Source: Phytophthora quininea (lineage: Eukaryota; Oomycota; Peronosporomycetes; Peronosporales; Peronosporaceae). From it: a stretch of DNA of 64,000 nt. Positions 11,601-22,529 of this stretch are shown piece by piece (positions within the stretch are counted from its first letter, which is position 1; each line of letters begins with the position of its first letter). Below the pieces are notes generated by a model, which saw nothing but the letters and a program-made list of their open reading frames with translations, ran no database searches and was not told where the DNA came from. The translations under genes and the position numbers were made by a program. The DNA lies in contig JAAVTG010000545.1 of assembly GCA_011947345.1 (NCBI GenBank), forward strand, positions 186,001 through 250,000, read 5' to 3'.

Positions 11601-14017
11601 GCCAGAAGTACATGGGTCCGGCACTCCTGCACTCTTTGGAAGGTCTGACGCATTTCTCTCTGGACTACCCGTCGCTGGTTGCAGACTCCAACTCGCACTT
11701 TCCTGAAGAAGCGCTTATTCAACGACTCAACGAAGCGCAAAAGTGTTTGCCGTGTGTGCTGTATCTCCCGCAGGCCGAGTTATGGTGGAAGAACACGAGC
11801 GACTCCATGCACTTGACGCTAAAGATGATGCTCATGAACCTGCAAGCTCGGGCCAATCTGCCCATTTTGTTTTTGGCGAGTACTGCGTCCTCCCCGTGCG
11901 AAGACCACAGCCTGCCGAATGACCTTCTGGCGTTGTTTCAAGAAGACCCCGCCGTATCGTTGACCTCGGTGGTAATGGAGCTCGATGAGCCCACGAAGGC
12001 CGCTCGACTGGCTCATTTTGAGCAGGTTTTTGCCTCGTTCGCAACCCCTCCGGCTTTGAAGAGCAAGACGCGAGCCAAGGACGAGAAGCTTGAGGTGTTA
12101 CCTTTAGCGCCTCTTCCTCCTGTTCCAGCTGAAATGGAATTGTCCCCTGCAGAACAACGCAAAAGGAAAGAACGAGACCTGCACTTCTTGCGGGAGCTGC
12201 GTATCTTCCTGAGCCAAGTGCTCGACTACTGCTACTCACAAAAGCTCTACACTCCGTTCTACGTCCCAGTGGATCCGGCCGCCGTACCAAACTACTATCT
12301 GATTGTGAAGAATCCCATGGACCTCAGTACAATGCGTGACAAGCTCAATGATGAAGAGTACATGTGCTTTGAGCAGTTCATGGACGACATCCAACTGATT
12401 GTGCGCAATGCTAACGTGTTCAATCCCAAACGAAGCCGAACTCGCCATATTGCTCATGCGGCAGGCACGATGAAGGACAACATTCTCTCGTACGCGCACC
12501 GATTCCGGATTCGCCAGGGCTACGACCTCTTTGCCAAGTGTCGGGAGGTGGCAAAGCGTCTGAGAGCCAATCCTACCATGTACGGAGAGTACGGGCAGCG
12601 GTTCCTGGCCTCTAAATGTAAGAGCAAGGAGAAGAGCTGTAACGTGCCAGAAAAGCTGGGTATTCGCACTAGCGCGCGGCTTCGTGGTGTGAAGGCCCCG
12701 AAATCAGCTTGGACGCCGCCACCCTCATGCTACAGTAAACGAAGGCAGCAAATCTAGCGTGGATATGGCGTTGAAACAGGAACCCGTGGAAGGAACCAGT
12801 CACGCTGGTAGTAGCGAAGCAGCACGTGACGAGAGCAATCACCTGCCCGTAGCACAGTGGTTTGACGAAGAGGACGACTCGGAGAAGAAAAGTGAGGAAG
12901 AAGAAGACGCGAAGCCTGGCAGTAATGGAAAGAACGACAAGTCGAGCGGCGACGACGAGGAGAGCGAGGAGGAGGAGGAGGAGGAGGAAGAGTTTGACGA
13001 AGGAGATCGCGTGTTCGTGAGCAGTCGAACCCACCCAGGAATCAATCGCGAGGGTGGCGCTGCGGTTGTGCAGGGACGCAACAAGGATGGCACATACAAC
13101 GTCAAGTACATCCTAGGCGGCAGCGAGAAGGCTGTCAGTGTCAAGTACATTAAGCGGTTAACCGACGACGCGGTCATGGAGTCGGTCAAGATCCACAGGT
13201 CAGTTGTCAGTCACCCCGCGACTGCGGACGGCACGGGGAGCTCTGTGCGATTGATCCAGGACGAGGAGAAGATGGACGAGACGGACTACTTCGATGAGCT
13301 GCTGTGGCCGATACTAAAGGAGCAAGGATGGAGTCGCGACGACAACTTCGATATCATTGAGGCGTCTGACAAGGAGTCAGGGCTGGCTGTGCAGCGCGTT
13401 GTGTTTGCTCCAGGGAAGAAGCGCGACGGTGAGGACGTGACTTTGAATGGCGTGATGGAGGCGATGGCGTACATCACGGCGGACACGGAACTGGCGCAGA
13501 AATGCTTCGGGACGCGGTACGGGAGGCCATGGTGGCGGACAAAGTGCTGGGAGAGCACAGCAGTGACGAGGAGACCGTGGAGGTGGTAGACGTGACCGTA
13601 GAGCAGAGCGCTGCACCAGAGAAGACAAGCGAGGCCAATGGGGACGAGCCGATGCCGCCAGCTGAAGAAGAGGCCGTGGAGGAGACGCAGCAGACGCCAG
13701 ACTTTATTTATGACGAGGTGCGAAGCTTTGGTGGTAGTTGTGCTGCTTGTGCTTGGATTAACCAAAACTTTCTCTCTGCAGGCCCGGATGGACGCAGTTC
13801 TGCAGAAGTTGGCGACGAAGACCGCGCACTGGTCGGTGGACAAGCTGCGCGACGAGTTGCTGCTGCTGAACAAGTTGGCCTTCCCGTTCCGCAACCGGTT
13901 CGACCGCCAGGACCTGATGCAGGTGCGCACTGCAGTCTCGTACGGCTTTTGAATTTTCCTAACGTGGTTTCTGTCTCCCCGCAGCAAATCGAGCTCCACG
14001 TCGACATGCTGCAATGA
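8662..14017 (+). CDS. ATAD2/Yta7-like AAA ATPase with PHD finger and bromodomain (several single-base breaks)
   Basis: Probable nuclear chromatin ATPase. Order of parts: a long acidic/basic N-terminus with RYxLRxR repeats; AAA domain 1 with Walker A GPPGTGKT (about 10335) and Walker B IIFFDEIDG (about 10590); PHD finger with C4HC3 spacing (CDVCHGNEGELVCCDGC, about 11320-11470); a degenerate second AAA (GKPGMGQKY, about 11590); bromodomain (about 12175-12500, acetyl-lysine Asn in NANVFNP); an acidic run; a Tudor/KOW-like patch (GDRVFVSSRTHPG, about 13000-13170); a WPILKEQGW module; and a C-terminal helix block like the ATAD2 C-terminus. Introns are 8774-8822, 13718-13781 and 13923-13984. The frame changes at T5 10082-10086, G5 10219-10223, C4 11101-11104, near 12720-12757 (TAG at 12755-12757) and G3 13509-13511. 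All parts fit one ATAD2-like gene. A second in-frame ATG lies at 8695. Confidence 0.8.
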
Positions 14018-14108
14018 GAGCAACAACAAGAACAACTGCATTGACAACGAAACCCCAATAGAAAAGCTTGCGTTCAATTAAACTTGGTTTTGTATTTCCC
14101 TCGCGTCT

Positions 14109-14120
14109 TCATTCTTCAAC
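14109..14120 (+). promoter_or_regulatory. Oomycete initiator (Inr) upstream of the VAMP7-like gene
   Basis: TCATTCTTCAAC matches the oomycete YCAYTYY initiator with its CAA-like flank and lies 33 nt before the ATG at 14142, a typical 5'-UTR length for these genomes. Confidence 0.5.
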
Positions 14121-14141
14121 CCGAAGAAACTCTCGACCGCC

Positions 14142-14840
14142 ATGCCGATCGTGTACGCGCTCGTGGCTCGCGAGAAGACGGTGCTGGCCGAGTACACGGC
14201 CACGTCGGGCAACTTCCCGACGGTCACGCGCGTACTGCTGGCCAAGATCCCGACGACGGGCGGCCGCATGTCGTACGTGTATGACCGCCACATCTTCCAC
14301 TACATCGTCGAGGGCGGCGTGACGTTCCTGTGCATGGCTGACGACGACCTCAAGCGGCGCGTGCCCTTCCTGTTCCTGGAGGACATGAAAGGCCGCTTCC
14401 AGGCCGCCTACGGAGAGCGCGCGCTCACGGCCATCGCCTTCGCCATGAACGACCAGTTCCAGCACGAGATCCGGCGCCTGCTCGACTACTACAACGCCAA
14501 CCCGGACGCCGACTCGCTCTCCCGCGTGCGCCAGCAGATCGACGACGTCAAGGACATTATGGTGGAGAACATCGAGAAGGTGCTGGACCGGGGTGAGAAG
14601 TTCGAGCTGCTCGTGGACCGCACGGACAAACTCAACCGCCAGTCAGTCAAGTTCGAGCGCTCGTCCACGCAGCTGCGGCGCAGCATGTGGAGACGCAACG
14701 TTAAGCTCTGGCTGATGCTGGTGTTCGTGGGGCTCTTTGTCGTGTACCTGGTCGTCTCCATGGCCTGTGGGTTTGACTTTGGCGGCTGCTCGGGCAAGAG
14801 AGACGCCTTGTCTCTGAGAGGAGGGGAGGAAGCGGTCTAG
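14142..14840 (+). CDS. VAMP7: VAMP7-like R-SNARE (longin domain synaptobrevin)
   Basis: 232 residues, intact and intronless. Residues 1-115 form a longin domain (MPIVYALVAREKTVLAEYT, DRHIFHYIVEGGVTFLCMAD, PFLFLEDMKGRF). Residues about 130-190 form the SNARE helix (VRQQIDDVKDIMVENIEKVL, then DRGEKFELLVDRTDKL) with the zero-layer arginine in VLDRGEK. A single transmembrane anchor (LWLMLVFVGLFVVYLVVSMA) is followed by a short luminal tail. It acts in fusion of late endosomal, vacuolar or secretory vesicles. It ends 154 bp from the convergent B56-like gene. Confidence 0.92.
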   Translation: MPIVYALVAREKTVLAEYTATSGNFPTVTRVLLAKIPTTGGRMSYVYDRHIFHYIVEGGVTFLCMADDDLKRRVPFLFLEDMKGRFQAAYGERALTAIAFAMNDQFQHEIRRLLDYYNANPDADSLSRVRQQIDDVKDIMVENIEKVLDRGEKFELLVDRTDKLNRQSVKFERSSTQLRRSMWRRNVKLWLMLVFVGLFVVYLVVSMACGFDFGGCSGKRDALSLRGGEEAV

Positions 14841-14994
14841 CTGTCTCTATGGTGCGCTTGCTCTCACTTAGTCTGCCTTTTGGTTTTACAGGAAACAACA
14901 AGGTGCATGGGGTGTCGCCAACGAGGCGGACTTTGTATTTTGCGGTGGTTGTTCTACCTATTTGTCTACTTCTATTTGCTTTGTTGCCGTAGGA

Positions 14995-16404
14995 TCACGA
15001 CGCAAAGTCCAGAGCTCGGTCGAAGTTGCCCTCGGACGTCTTGCGCACTCCTTCGTGCCAGTGGTTCTCCATGTTCACGTGCAGTGCCGACGTGATGACT
15101 TTGTAGATGGCCTCGTCTCGCCCGAGAAAGTGCACGAGCACGAACTGGCAGCCCGTGAACGCCAACGCCTCCTTGGCCACATCAACATTCGGACTCTGCA
15201 ACGCGCGAGCCAAACGCGTGAAGATGCGGCGCTGCAAAACTTGGGACGCGTCTACTTGGTGGAGTGGCGGACCGGACATGATGACTCGTGCCACCATGCG
15301 GATAGCGCCCACCTCCTGCTTCGGAAAGCGAGTCGGCCAGGCGCTCAGCAATCGCTTCAGCAGTGGCCTTGTGACTGACGGCATGTAGGCGACGAATTGG
15401 CCAGCGCAGCTAATGAGCTCCTCGTCGTCGGAGCCTGCGGGGTCGACCCAGTGCGCGCGCCACAGCGAGACCAGGCTGGTCACGCAGTTCCGCACCAGCT
15501 CCTTCCGCTGCTCTTCTTGCTGTCGGGCTGCTCCGGAGTCCTCTGGAACAGGCTTATCCGTCAAACTGTCCTCGATATGCTCGATCGAGTAGCGCAGCAA
15601 CTCTGTGAAACCATGGCCGTGGTCGTGCATGTGGTCGGTGATGACCTTTGTCGAAGTCTTCTCGACGCCCAGTGTATGCGCCCGCGCTGCAACAGCAGCC
15701 ACATACTCAACCCGTAGTGCGGTGGCGTCTGCTAGTGCTCGCGCGAGGTGCAGACGTTTCGTCGGACAGCTCTTGTGAATAGCTCGCAAGATATCAAGCC
15801 GCACGCTTGCCGTTCGGAAGTCCTCGAAGCGTAGAGCGTTCACCAGCGCGTGCATGAAAGTCGGAGTAATGAGACTGTCTGCTGCCGCTGCTGGAGACGC
15901 TGACGTGGAGAGCGATGGTGGTGCATGCAGACTGAGCTGGTCCTTGAATAGCGCGTTGGCGAGCCCTCGCTTCACAAACTCCTCGTTCGGCTCGTCCGTG
16001 TCTGTCCCGGTATCATCTCCGAACGCACTGAGCGCCTGCCGCGGTCGGTTGCGTCTGCCTTCACTGCGCTCGAACAGCGCCTTGAAGATGGTGTCGATCA
16101 CGTCGTCTCTGCTGGCCACTCGCTGCGGAACTCGCTTCTGCTGGCTGAAGAGCGTGAGCTGCTGCGGGAATGCGCTGCCTGCCGTCTCTGGATACACCTC
16201 ATCTTGTGCGCCCCCAGCATCCGTCTCCGTCTCGGCCACTTCCTTCTCCCCTTGGACGTCTGCAGCTCCGTCGACGTCAGGGACAGTTTGCGTCGATTGG
16301 TCTCGTGCGCTGAAGCGGCTGCAGCTTTTGCTGTTGGTTTGTTCTGTCCTTTGGCGCCCATGCGCTGTCTTCTGGGTTTGCTTGGGGATTGCTGCTACGT
16401 CCAT
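14995..16404 (-). CDS. PP2A regulatory subunit B56-like protein
   Basis: 469 residues from the in-frame ATG at 16404 to TGA at 14995-14997. The C-terminal half resembles the HEAT-like B56 fold: LLSAWPTRFPKQEVGAIRMV, then RIFTRLARALQSPNVDVAKE, then ENHWHEGVRKT. These align in order with the B56 landmarks for the WPK..SPKEV region, the LAKC.SSPHFQVAE region and the HWN segment. Divergence is high, so it may be an atypical B56 member. The N-terminus is a low-complexity Gln/Ser/Thr region. An open frame at 16846-16277 (MPRQPRPAGEGG onward, Ala/Arg-rich) overlaps in another frame and could be the true N-terminus joined by a single-base break. It is divergent from the MSP-domain gene. Confidence 0.6.
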   Translation of the reverse strand: MDVAAIPKQTQKTAHGRQRTEQTNSKSCSRFSARDQSTQTVPDVDGAADVQGEKEVAETETDAGGAQDEVYPETAGSAFPQQLTLFSQQKRVPQRVASRDDVIDTIFKALFERSEGRRNRPRQALSAFGDDTGTDTDEPNEEFVKRGLANALFKDQLSLHAPPSLSTSASPAAAADSLITPTFMHALVNALRFEDFRTASVRLDILRAIHKSCPTKRLHLARALADATALRVEYVAAVAARAHTLGVEKTSTKVITDHMHDHGHGFTELLRYSIEHIEDSLTDKPVPEDSGAARQQEEQRKELVRNCVTSLVSLWRAHWVDPAGSDDEELISCAGQFVAYMPSVTRPLLKRLLSAWPTRFPKQEVGAIRMVARVIMSGPPLHQVDASQVLQRRIFTRLARALQSPNVDVAKEALAFTGCQFVLVHFLGRDEAIYKVITSALHVNMENHWHEGVRKTSEGNFDRALDFAS

Positions 16405-16851
16405 TGGGCTGCTGTTGAGTCTTTTGCTGAGTCTCGCTCTTCGTGTGGAGCTTGGCAGCAGCTTCTGCCGTAGCGGAGCGACGTGCCCGACGCTGCGGCC
16501 CCGCGGTGACGCGTCTGCTAGCGCTGCGCTCTGTCACGAAGGCCATAGAACGCTTGGCGACTGGCGGCACGGGCGTGGAGGCCGTAGCAGAGGCTGCGGA
16601 GGAAGCTGCTCGCTGGGCTGCGGGCACAAACACGGGCGCCGACAGAGATAGCGAGCGGCCGAAGCGCTGCTCCAGCTCGTCCTCGTCCAGACTGCGCTCG
16701 CGGTCTCGCTGGCGGCGCACACGGCTGGCGCGAAGCTTGCTGCTGGCACCAAGGCCACTCCGCGGTTGCTTGGCGCCGCCCTCGCCCGCTGGGCGGGGTT
16801 GCCGGGGCATGTCGATTTGATGGTGGACGTCAGTTGGAACGGTCAAAATGT

Positions 16852-16858
16852 AGCCATT
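16852..16858 (+). promoter_or_regulatory. Oomycete initiator upstream of the MSP-domain gene
   Basis: CCATTTC fits YCAYTYY and lies a few bases before the ATG at 16865. This supports 16865 rather than the in-frame ATG at 16820 as the start, although the 5' UTR would then be very short. Confidence 0.35.
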
Positions 16859-16864
16859 TCAGAA

Positions 16865-17577
16865 ATGGAGCTGGAGTACGACGGCCGAGTGCAGGGAGAG
16901 CTCGAGTTGCTGCTGCCGGAGCGCAGACAACAGACGCTCCAGCTGCGAAATGGCGGCTCTACAGCGATGCTGTTCAAGATTCAGTGCACGGCGCCGCGCA
17001 AGCTCCGCGTCCGTCCGACGCTGGGGTCGCCGCAGCTGGAGACGCCGTCTCGATCCTCGTGCTCTTGAGTTCGCAGGTCTGCTACTGAGCTATTGGCATG
17101 GAGCTAGAGCTCTGACGAATTTTGGTTTCCTCGATGGAGTAGGAGAGTGCAGCGTTTACCTGCAAGTTGTTGGTCGTGGGTCGAGTTTGTTCAGAAGCGC
17201 CAGCAGTAGATGCGATCACAGAAGAGGTTAAGACGATGTGGGCGGCTGCAGAAGCGCAAGTAGCAGGGCCCAATTTCTCCGAGACTGTCCGCGTGGAGAT
17301 CCGAAGCAGCTCTGACGCCGAGTACAGTGAGGACAAGCCAGCAACGAACCCACTGCCGCCACCCAAACTCTCAACCTCACAGATCGCCGAGCTGGTGCTG
17401 CTGCTCATGAAGAGCCAAAGTCGTCGACAGGAAAACGCGCTGACGAGTGCCGAATGCGAACAGTTTGTAGCTGCTAAGGCGCTTTACTCGACCGAGTGGC
17501 CTTGCTGGGAAGAGTATGCCACGCGAATGAGGAAGCTGCTTCACGAGCGCAACAAGCGCAAGCCCATGGCCACCTGA
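16865..17577 (+). CDS. MSP-domain (VAP-like) protein, one intron and one single-base break
   Basis: The reading begins MELEYDGRVQGELELLLPE and continues with LQLRNGGSTAMLFKIQCTAP, a clear major sperm protein fold in which the FKI-TAP segment is the most conserved part of VAP proteins. The frame then shifts at G4 17023-17026 into GVAAAGDAVSILVLLSS, the next strand of the fold. An intron at 17077-17166 (GTCTGC ... GCAAG) joins to LLVVGRVCSEAPAVDAITEE and TMWAAAEA, the expected continuation. The C-terminus is charged and has no transmembrane anchor, unlike classic VAPs. An alternative ATG lies at 16820. The role is probably membrane-contact or scaffold binding, by family only. Confidence 0.7.
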
Positions 17578-17718
17578 CGGTGTTCAAAACCTTTAGTTTT
17601 CGCTTAAATAAGAGGTACTGACCGCAATTTGCTTGCCCTCGTGCCTTTCGAGGAGCTGCCGGTCTGTTGGGCTATCTCTTTTTCGTATCTCTATCTGGCT
17701 GGAGCTCGAGCAACTCTT

Positions 17719-19556
17719 TTACGCACGCTCGTCGACAATCACCAGGTCCACTGCGTGTCGGGCCAATGCACGCTCGTTCTCAAACTCGTCGTCCTCTCCT
17801 TCGGACGGCATGTCGATCATCGGGATCACATCGTCGTCATCCAGTGTCACGAACGCTTCCGTGTCCACGAAGCTATCGTCGTTGTAAATGTACTCGCCAA
17901 ATTCGTCTTCGGCTTCGCTGGGGTCTTCTTCTTCTTCGATGTCCATGCGAGTTTGATCCATGGGGGCCACCTGCGGGTGGAGCTGGTCTGTAGGCAGCCA
18001 CACGACCGATTGGCGCTCGGGGAGACTCATCGGTCCGTCCGACGACATCGTGGGGCGGCCTTCCTCAATTCGGGACATACCTCCGTTCCAAGATGCCCCT
18101 AAACTCGCCGGCGTCTTGGGACCCACGTCCTCTATCGATGAGGAGCTGCTTCGTTCACTGAGGCGGACTCGGTTGACAGCTCCTGTGAGTTCTTGCGATG
18201 CCACCCACGCAGCGTTCAGGCGGTTGGTAGCCACCATGCACTCGGAGCAAAAGTTCATCTTCTGCGGGTGGAACACGCCAGCATCAAACACGAACACCTT
18301 CTTGTTCACGCGACAGCGGTTGCAGATGGGGGCTTCGCACAGCTCGCACTGAGGGGCATTCGCGCCGAAAAAGGCGCGCACGGGGCGGTGACACACGACA
18401 GGCACTTCCGCCGAACCCTGCGACTCCTCCGAATGACATGCTGCTGCGACTGCTGTCATGTGTGACCCCGAGACGCGAAAGACGCTGAAGGTGCTCTTCC
18501 GACCGGACGATGACTCGCGCATGCCGCGAGACTGCTGCAGCGGGGGCGAGGGCGGACGCAGAGCAGCTGGCTGCTTGGTACGAATCGAAAACGCCAACTT
18601 CTTCATCATGGCGCACTCGATGGTGCTGGGCGACGCCAGCACTGCCTCCGCCGCTAGCGAGAAGGCCAGGCGGTCCCTAACGCCGCCCCGAGGCAGCATA
18701 TAGCCATGGAAAAACATCTCCACCTCGTTCTCTCGGTGCTGACGGAACAGATAGCAGTACGACAAGTGTCCGCGCACAATCTGCATCTCTGGGGCCAGTT
18801 CGGGCGCCGACGGAAGCGTGACTGAGTGTACGAGGTGGTAGCCGACTCTGGCGCCGCTGTCGTTGGGGTCTCGCACCACGCCCGTCGCCTCCAGATACAC
18901 GTAGTCTCGGTGTCTCGACAGCACTTCGTGATGCCGCAGCGCCCACTTGAGCGTCAGCGAGCGGAACGGCGCGTTGGGCGACGGAGAGATGAGCGATGCA
19001 AGCAGTCGGCTGTCCAGTAAATCTGCCTGCGCGTGGGCGCTCTCGATCTGCATGGCCTCGGGCGTGAGGTTCACCGTGCCGTGCAGCACGTCCTCCAGGG
19101 TGCCGGGAACGACGCCCACCGCCAGGAGCTCCGCCTGCTCCGAAGGTTTACTGGGCGACGTGCCGCTTCCTTTGCCGCTGAGCGTCATCCGGAGGGAGCT
19201 CATGCTCATGCTGGAGCGCAGCGCGTCGTCGCTGTCTCGTTGCTTGTGGCCGAGGCCGGGGAAGGAGCGACCCGAGCTCTTCTTGTAGCACGCGATCGAG
19301 TGGTGGCGGCCGCCGCCCTTGGCCAGCTTCCACTGCGAGCGGTCCACCATGGCGGGGACTGCGCGACGCCGGCGCTGGCCGCCGCCTCCCGGTTGGCGTG
19401 GAAGCGCCGCAGCGTCTCGTGCACCCTTGCGTCGGCGAACTGCTGGGCCCGGGCCACGTACTCCTTGGACGTCTGCAGCGAGCCGCGGGTGTTGGCGCGC
19501 CCGGCGTCCGAGGACAGCCGCGGGCTCGTCATGGAGCGCTGCTTCCTCAGCGTCAT
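17719..19556 (-). CDS. START-like / FYVE-related zinc-finger protein, paralogue 1
   Basis: Starts MTLRKQRSMTSPRLSS at 19556; third-position GC supports this frame. It changes frame at the G4 run 19354-19357 (plus strand) into AMVDRSQWKLAKGGGRHHSI. The family landmarks follow: GVVPGTLEDVLHGTV, FRSLTLKWALRHHEV, DYVYLEATGVVRD, GYHLVHSVTLPSAPEL (START-like lipid-binding fold), then a FYVE-related Cys cluster (CELCEAPICNRCRVNKKVF ... FCSECM). An acidic tail (MDIEEEEDPSEAEDEFGEYI) closes the protein. The product is probably cytosolic or endosomal and lipid-binding. Three more paralogues lie at 34.3-42.6 kb, beyond the esterase cluster. Confidence 0.75.
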
Positions 19557-19829
19557 GCGGCGGCAAGCGCTTCTGAAACCGAGGTCAACTGGCTCAAGAC
19601 GGGAATAGGCGAGGCAAAGTATTGGGGCAATACGACGGGACGACCGCAGTCAAAGTGCCGGGTGGAGATCGGAAGGATGAATTGGCCCTGGCTGGAGCCC
19701 CAAAGAGGGGCCTCGGTCTTGCACGCGTTGGATTGTCAGCAATAAATGCGCGTGCGGCGCCACCTCCGCGCATGCCCATCGGGCTGGTCGGTCTCCCTAC
19801 AGCTCACGCTTCATTTTCATACGCTTAGG

Positions 19830-20040
19830 GTGCGTACTGCAGCGCCACATTCCAGCGGAACGGCCGATCCGCTGACGAGCGGAAAAATGGCCATATTCCG
19901 GCGGATTCAATCCTCCCGAATCCCGGCAGATAGCGGATTGATCCAGCGGACTGAGCGCGAGCTGCCTTTTTGAACACATAATTTCCAACGCGAACTTTTT
20001 GTTTCATGAACGAATGCTATTAGACAACAATTTCGCCATC
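19830..20040. other. Non-coding spacer
   Basis: No gene seen. The stretch has several scattered GCGGA/CGGAT words around 19850-19950 and borders the Harbinger relic. Confidence 0.4.
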
Positions 20041-20650
20041 TCAACCAGCTACGAATACGAGGTAGCTTCGCCACGTGTCGGATGCTATTTTATCGCGAAC
20101 CTGTTTCATTGATGCGTCGTCCATCTCGTCAGTTCCAGTAGCTCTTTGTGCGGCCTCCATGTTGTCTTCTTCCCTCGCACGGCTGTTCTGAAGCTCCTTG
20201 TCCGCAAATTCATCTTTATGGCATCGAATGAAATTGTGGATCGCAAACGTGGCTTGCACGAGGCCCACCTGCGCGCCCAGCTCGTAGTTGGGCATCGATT
20301 GGAGGATCGGGAATTTCTTTTGATGGAGCCGTAGGTTCTTTCAATGACGTTGCGTAACGATGAGCGCCGCAGATTAAAAGCTCTTCCTTCGTCTGTGGTT
20401 TTTGACTTCCCTGGCCAAATTCCTTTAGGTGGTACGTGACGCCTCTGTATGGCGTCAACGTGTGCTTGGTTAAGGCATAACCAGCGTCTCCTATGTAAAA
20501 TTTTCCTGTTGCAAACAGTGAACATTTAGTTAGTATAGCATCTCCGAAATCAGTAGCAAAGCACACCTTCCGGGATCACAAAGTCATGTCGAACTGCATC
20601 CTTTAGGACGCGTCCGTCATGGGCAGATCCTTCCCATCCTGGCAAAACGT
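20041..20650 (-). pseudogene. Harbinger-type transposase relic (C-terminal half)
   Basis: Minus-strand frames read GWEGSAHDGRVLKDAV (about 20645-20600), GKFYIGDAGYALTKHTLTPY (about 20500-20440), RSSLRNVIERTYGSIKR, and LGAQVGLVQATFAIHNFIRC (about 20285-20225). These are the DDE_4 second and third acidic blocks of a Harbinger-like nuclease, but from a lineage distinct from the copy at 1.6-2.8 kb. At least three frame changes occur and the N-terminal part is missing. Confidence 0.65.
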
Positions 20651-20835
20651 TTGGTTTTGATGCTCTCGGTTTTGACTACATTTGACGGTTCAAACTGGCG
20701 GTGCACTGCAAACAAAACAACGGAACGGACACTCCGTCGGATCATTGCAGCGGAATGGCAGTACGCGCCCTTAATCAAACCTTCATTTTGGCTTTATGAA
20801 AAACTACAACCACATTGCTCATACGCATCGACCTC

Positions 20836-22529
20836 CTAGGCCGTCGCGTTATACAGACTCGTGAGGTACGCGATGCCCTCGGCGCGGTACGTGTCCGGCG
20901 CAATGTAGGCGTACTCGGTCACGTTGGTGTCGAACACGATGTTCTGCGCGTTGTCGGTCGTATACGCGGGCCACTCCAGCGCCGTCACGCCCGACTGGTT
21001 GGGCGTCTCGTGCACGATGAAGCTCGCCCACATGCGGGTCATGAGCTTGGCCAGGTGGTGGTAGCTCTCTGGCTTGTCGAGGAACGGGTCCGTGGCCACT
21101 GAGTTGTTGTATCCGTTGCCCTGGAGATTGTAGAACACGAACGCCACCTCTGTAAAGTGCGTCGCGCCGATGTACTCGTTGTTGCCGGCAGTCAGCACGT
21201 CAAAGACGTAGCTGAAGCTGGTCACGTTGTTGGCGGCCCAGATCTCGGACAAGTACCGACGAGGGCGTGCATCACTGCGTCGCCGCCGTACGCAGCAGCG
21301 CGTTTGTATTGCTTGCCGTAGCCAGAGTCAGCAGCGGGGCGACCGTGAAGCATGGCCGGGATGCCGACAGCAGGAATGTCCGGGTACACCTCGGTGAGGA
21401 TGGCAGCCGTCTCCTCAGTCTCGCCCATGTCGTCGATCAAGAACGACACAAACTCCTCCGTCGTGTTGACCGTGGCACCTGCAGCCCCGAAAGCCGAACC
21501 TTCGTCATTGTTGACACCGTGCAGGATCGGCACATGCACAAACTTGCCCGCCGTGAGAAGCACCGGACCTACGTCTGTGAGAAAGTCGCCGTCGACAATG
21601 GGGCGGAACGAAGCAGAAGACAGGACGGAGCTGTTGAAGACGTCCGAGAGCGTGGCGACGGGAACCTGGCGCAGGCAGTCCAACGTGTCGGAAGCAGAGC
21701 TGCAGTTGGTGGCGGCGGTGAGGTTGTTGTACCAGACGTCCCATTCCGTCTCGTTCAGGTAGGTCGACGGCACCTTGGCGGGAGCACCAGACTCCATGAT
21801 GGCGGCGCGGAAGAGGCCGTCGTCGCGACCGTCATAGGCCAGAAGCTGGTACCCGACGCTCATACCGCCGGCACTCTCGCCCCAGATCGTGACCTTGGTC
21901 GGGTCACCGCCAAAGGCGCCAATGTTCTCCTGCACCCAGTGCAGAGCGAGGTGCTGGTCCTTCAGACCAAGGTTTGACACACCAGCCTCCTTGACGGCAC
22001 TGCCCCACAGGAACCCGAAGGCCTGCAGACGGTAGTTCAAGCTCACGCCAACGAACGGCATGCCAGCTTCAGTGGCCTCTTCGACGATGTAGGACAGATT
22101 GTAACGAGGGTCGCTCGAGCCGCCCTCGGTGAAGCCGCCGCCGTGGATCCACACACCGACGGGCAGGTCGGCTCCTTCGGAGATGCCGTTCGGGCGAACC
22201 ACGTTGATCGTTAAGCAGTCTTCCGAAATGACGTTGCCCAGCACCCACTGGTCGCTGCCGTAGCCGTAGCACTCGGGCGAGTACTCGGTCGCGTGCTTCG
22301 CCTCCGTCCACGTCGAATTCAAGGATTGTGGGTTGCGGAAGCGAAGGTCACCAACAGGAGGCTGCGCGTAGGGCATGCCGAGGAAGAAGTCTTGGTTGTA
22401 CACTTCGTCATAGACACCGTAGTAGGAGCCGTTCTTGACGGTGACTGTGGGCTGGTCGATGGCAGACGCCGATGCGGCTAAAACCGCTACGAGCGCGTGG
22501 GTGAAGGCGAGAGGTCTCATGGCGAGCAA
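20836..22529 (-). CDS. Secreted type-B carboxylesterase, paralogue 1 (one single-base break)
   Basis: About 560 residues. A signal peptide (MRPLAFTHALVAVLAASASA, from the second Met at 22520) is followed by the type-B carboxylesterase fold: [39 protein letters not shown] (oxyanion hole) and [11 protein letters not shown] (nucleophile Ser). The acidic residue lies in NNDEGSAFG. The C-terminal part with the catalytic His ([15 protein letters not shown]) is in another frame, the shift falling at the G3 run 21263-21265. It hydrolyses ester bonds outside the cell; the natural substrate is unknown. Many N-x-S/T sites suggest glycosylation. It is the only esterase of the cluster on the minus strand. 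Confidence 0.88.

Noticed and set aside
12735..12757. 23-nt intron near the end of the ATAD2-like bromodomain part
   Set aside because: Too short to be spliced and does not restore the downstream frame.
12759..13589. Independent 276-residue acidic protein downstream of the ATAD2-like ORF
   Set aside because: Its continuation ends in the typical ATAD2 C-terminal helix block, so it is the 3' part of the same gene after a frame change.
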